From positions 186,001-250,000 of the forward strand of contig NW_001799400.1 of the NCBI RefSeq assembly GCF_000165425.1: a stretch of 64,000 bases of DNA, written 5' to 3'. Made by a program: the position numbers and the translations under genes. The notes beneath the pieces were generated by a model. That model saw only the letters and a program-made list of their open reading frames with translations, was not told the origin of the DNA and ran no database searches. Source of the stretch: Paramecium tetraurelia. Lineage: Eukaryota; Ciliophora; Oligohymenophorea; Peniculida; Parameciidae. Shown here piece after piece: positions 60,592-64,000 of the stretch; positions within the stretch are counted from its first letter, which is position 1; the number at the start of each line of letters is the position of its first letter.

Positions 60592-60629
60592 TTTAAAATA
60601 AATTATTATATATTTAAAATTAAATTAAA

Positions 60630-62064
60630 TCAATTGTTAGCTGCACGATGAAATTTGATGTAATTAATATTTTCTTCTTCATCCTAATCCTAAACTTGTT
60701 CTTCTAAGGGTTTCAAATCATAGATTTGATTTTAGATTTGTTCACTTCTTTCAAAATCCCTAGTCAATGCAAGATTGAGTCTGCAAATTTGTTATTCATT
60801 ATTGGAAACTCTCTACTCAAGGGCTTATAAAGTCCTAAAATTAAATGAGATAAAAACCTTGTAATTAATTCCAACTAACCACTGATATTGTCTAATTGAG
60901 TGATAACTTCAGCTGGAACATCCTCCTTCTATAATTACACACTTTAATTGAATTCACTCTTCTTATGTAAACTATTGTCTGCATTTGAATATAGAACAGT
61001 TTCCTTTTATTTAGGTAATTAACTATTAGTTTATTAAACATTTTCTTTCTGTTATGATGATTGTTGTTATCCTTATGTTTATGTCTGTTGAATGGGTTTC
61101 GATTTTACTTACTTAGGCTTTTCATCCAAGGATTCCTGACCACTGCATACCCAATTAGTATTCCAAACTAAAATCATACTATCAGATCCTCCAGTAGCAA
61201 AATAATCTCCATGATTAGAAAATGCACAAGTAGTAGCTTGGCCATTATGACCATAAAGAGTATATGCCAATTTTCCCATTCTTAGATCCCATACTTTGAC
61301 CTTACTGTCAGCTCCAGATGTCATAGCAAACTATCCAGATGGATGAAATTTCAAATCCAAGACTGAATCTGCATGAGCATCATAATGTTAGATAACTCTC
61401 TTTGATCTTACATCAAACAATTTCAATTTTTTATCATGAGAACAGGATCCCAATATTGTTGAATCTGGTGAGAATTGAACCTTATAGACTACTCCAATGT
61501 GTTCATTATATCTTTAAGCTTCTTTTTTTGAATCACAATCCCAAATAATAACTGCTCTATCATCACCTCCTGATGCTATCAATCTAACATCTTATGAAAA
61601 CACAGCACTCCTAACCCAATTTGTATGCTGGAATCCATATTGAAATTTACGATCATTAACACTCCAAACTTTGACAGATTTATCATCACTTGAACTCACC
61701 AATAATTAACCATCACAAGAAAATTGAACACTTCTGACTGGAGCTGAATGTGCCTTTATTGAAATTGAACTTCCTTCAACTGTATTATTCCAAAGTCTTA
61801 TAGTCTCATCTTTAGCACAAGATGCAATCAATAGTCCATTTGGAGAGAATTGAACATCACTTACTTAGCCTTTATGACCCATAAATCTGTAAACCTTCCT
61901 TGGTTATTTCAATTACCACACAGACACTACACCATCATTGGCACTTGATGCTATTGATTTTCTACTATATAATTATTGATATACAATCCAGGATGAAATG
62001 ACAATGCTGTAATAGTATCCTTATGTCCTTTTAGAGTTGTAAATAATGTTGGGTCGTCTTACAT
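60630..62064 (-). CDS. POC1: POC1 centriolar/basal-body WD40 protein
   Basis: POC1 stabilises centrioles and basal bodies. Seven WD40 blades follow the start 'MQDDPTLFTTLKGHKDTITA', for example 'TSGADSKVKVWDLRMGKLAY' and 'YGHNGQATTCAFSNHGDYFA'. A linker rich in Gln and Ser leads to the C-terminal POC1 motif: 'ITQLDNISGQLELI', then after an intron 'TLQALEQRVSNNEQQICRLN', which matches the family's coiled-coil end. The arrangement of seven blades, linker and short C-terminal helix is specific to POC1. Several 23-30 nt introns are required. Stop TGA 60632-60630, start ATG 62064. Confidence 0.88.
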
Positions 62065-62419
62065 TTCGTTTAATTTAAAATTCAAATTATATAATTAATT
62101 ATTTTGTATGAACCAAGATTAAAAAACTATCATTTATTCTATGATTTATCTTTATCCTCAATTTAATTTGATATTTTTGTATGTAACTACCTCAAAAGTA
62201 TATTCCTCTATAGTCTATTTTATCTATAACTATTATTATATTTGAATATTTGTAGAACACTTTCAGAAAAATGTTGTTAGCATTATTGAATATGTAATAT
62301 GTAATTAAGAAGATCCGATATGGAGATAATTTTATACAATTCTCATCTGAAAAACAAAACAAGGATTTTATGGATATATATTAATAATATTTATAATACC
62401 ATGTGAAAATATTAAATAA
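62065..62419. other. Intergenic between divergent genes
   Basis: About 355 bp of AT-rich sequence between POC1 and the next gene, presumably carrying both promoters. Nothing else was recognised. Confidence 0.4.
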
Positions 62420-63823
62420 ATGTCCCAGAAGAAAAACGATTGTGAATTGATTTTAATCGACCCTTAAGATGATTCAGACATTAAACCTATGAAAATCTTA
62501 AAAAAACTTGTTTCTAATGCAGGTGGAGTTAGATATCTTGTTGAATACAGCAATAATGAATAAAAGCAAGAAACAGAAAAATATATGAAAGAGAATTATT
62601 AAGAATTGATAGAGGATTATAATTATTTTTCTGTCTGTGGTAGCAGATTCGATCAATTAACTTTGTAGAAGATGAGGGAAAATAATAATAAGATGTAAAA
62701 TTTTGAGAATCATGCTAAATTACCTACAATACCATCAGATGAAAATTATCCAATTTTTAAAAGGCAAAAAAAAATAGATAAACAAATTGAAAAAAATATC
62801 AAAGTCAATAACAATCAAATCTTACCATTACCTCAATAGACATAATAATAATTACAATAACAATAACAAATTCCTTAACAATAATAAATTTAATAACATA
62901 ATAGTTTACTTTAGAATGAGAAATATTTAATTAAATAATAATAAGTTCAAAATTAAACCTTACTTTCATTGAAATCTGATCAAGGAGATAAAATTAAGTC
63001 TATTACACTAGAAAATGGATTATTTCTAATTCAATGGTAACCCAGACCTGATGGAAATGTACCTTATCAAGAGTATTACCATTATGACTTCTTAAAAGCA
63101 ACAGCTCCTACTATTTTATTATCATTTTTAGAGCAAGAATTCTTAAATGAGGACTAAAAATTTAAAAATCTTAAAAGATAATCTTATTAAAATTCAACCA
63201 AAGAAAATGATGATAATCCATAATATAAGGATAAATCAATCAATATCACTTAGACCGATAAATCCTAAGAAATAATTGAAGTCTAAAAGGAAGTACTAAA
63301 GGATGATCATCCGATTAAAAGAGCTTTTTAGTTCGAAGAAGTTAAAGAGCAAAAAGATAATTCTAAAGACATTCTGATTGATGACTTCTCAGTTGATGAT
63401 GCCTAGGAAGTTATACTTGATGAGAAATAGACTGCGGAACAAGAAAAAAAACAGTAATAATAAAAGAAAGGCATTATTCCATCTTTTAAACCTTAGGGAT
63501 CAACTTAGAAATCAAGAAAATAAATGATAGATAAAGCATAAGAGTTATTTACAGTGGAAAAAGCATAAGGGAAACTGGATGAAAAATTATCTCAAATGGA
63601 AAAGCCTACTCCCAAATAATAAGTAACAATAACTCAACCGAAATTGTCTAACTAGTCATTTCCAGCACAATTTGCTTAAGCTTAAGCTCCAGATGAATTT
63701 GAAATACTAGGTTCTTTGGAAAAACCTGAGGATAAATAAAATTAAAATTACGAGAAGGAACTTGAAGAATGCTATTCTGATGTAGAGTTACCTCATTTTT
63801 AATTTAATCAAAGCGAAATTTGA
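62420..63823 (+). CDS. Possible HP1-like chromo/chromoshadow protein
   Basis: About 465 residues. The N-terminus has a short segment resembling the first strands of a chromodomain ('KILKKLVSNAGGVRYLVEYS'). A middle segment resembles a chromoshadow domain ('DKIKSITLENGLFLIQWQPR', 'VPYQEYYHYDFLKATAPTIL', 'LLSFLEQEFLNEDQKF'), with the alternation of strands and a final helix. Between them lies a Gln-rich spacer ('QQTQQQLQQQQQQIPQQQQI'). The C-terminal 200 residues are acidic, Lys/Gln-rich and disordered. No intron is required. TGA 63821. If right, it binds methylated histone tails in nuclei, but the aromatic cage cannot be confirmed by eye. Confidence 0.5.
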
Positions 63824-63870
63824 GAATTTTATATTTTATATGCAAATATCTTTTATAGAAATATTGTAAA

Positions 63871-64000
63871 ATGATTAACTAACATATATAGATAAATAAA
63901 TAGGATAATTATTATTTCTAACCATTCAGATGAAAAACTCATCGAATAAGTATACAAACATCTTAACGAATAATAAGTTGTCTATAAATTCTATATGAGC
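63871..64000 (+). CDS. Start of a further gene, cut by the window end
   Basis: A protein-like frame ('IIIISNHSDEKLIEQVYKHL' and 'NEQQVVYKFYMS') runs from about 63907 to the window edge. The nearest ATG (63871) is in a different frame, so an intron or later start is expected. No family can be named from 30 residues. Confidence 0.35.

Overview
This is a macronuclear-type ciliate sequence, almost certainly Paramecium or a close relative. It is AT-rich and genes lie on both strands, often only 20-150 bp apart. In nearly every gene TAA and TAG are read as glutamine and only TGA stops translation. Reading frames are interrupted by very small GT...AG introns, mostly 22-30 nt, which explains why standard-code open frames look fragmented. 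Coordinates given here are start-codon to TGA-stop spans; introns lie inside them.

Layout. 1-7.5 kb: a Sel1-repeat protein (5' end missing), an aquaporin, a degenerate DDX56/Dbp9-like helicase and a V-ATPase subunit a. 7.5-17 kb: an unknown gene, ABCE1, a CK1 kinase, a taxilin-like protein, TVP23, a coiled-coil protein, a 1.1 kb stretch without a convincing gene, and SPEF1. 17-26 kb: a small coiled-coil protein, a cyclin, a TMEM161-like membrane protein, a cyclic-nucleotide-binding protein, an epiplasmin/alveolin-like cortex protein, a lipid-anchored WD40 protein and a second WD-like protein carrying a 39-bp minisatellite. 26-39 kb: small unknown proteins, the phosphatidylglycerophosphate synthase PGS1, an RCC1 protein, a membrane HATPase (histidine-kinase-like) protein, an ankyrin/coiled-coil protein and a probable mitochondrial protein. 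39-48 kb: a minus-strand run of TPR-SET methyltransferase, Sec14-like/RhoGAP, cullin and a DUSP-type ubiquitin protease. 48-52 kb: three consecutive plus-strand genes that keep their enzyme fold but have lost catalytic residues (CK1-like, PP2A-like, UAP1-like). 52-64 kb: a sorting nexin, a second aquaporin, ribosomal protein eL34, a multi-p25-alpha protein, a zinc-ribbon-like protein, small genes, a zinc-knuckle protein, POC1, a possible HP1-like protein and the start of one more gene.

Functional themes are basal body, cilium and cortex (SPEF1, POC1, epiplasmin, p25-alpha, taxilin), membrane traffic and transport (V-ATPase, TVP23, SNX, two aquaporins), ubiquitin control (cullin next to a USP), and translation (ABCE1, eL34). 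The most unusual feature is the concentration of degenerate enzyme homologues. Neighbouring genes look unrelated, with no sign of operons, prokaryotic islands, CRISPR arrays or insertion sequences.

All exon structures were worked out by eye from frame continuity and GT/AG borders. Gene ends set by TGA are firmer than starts and individual splice sites.
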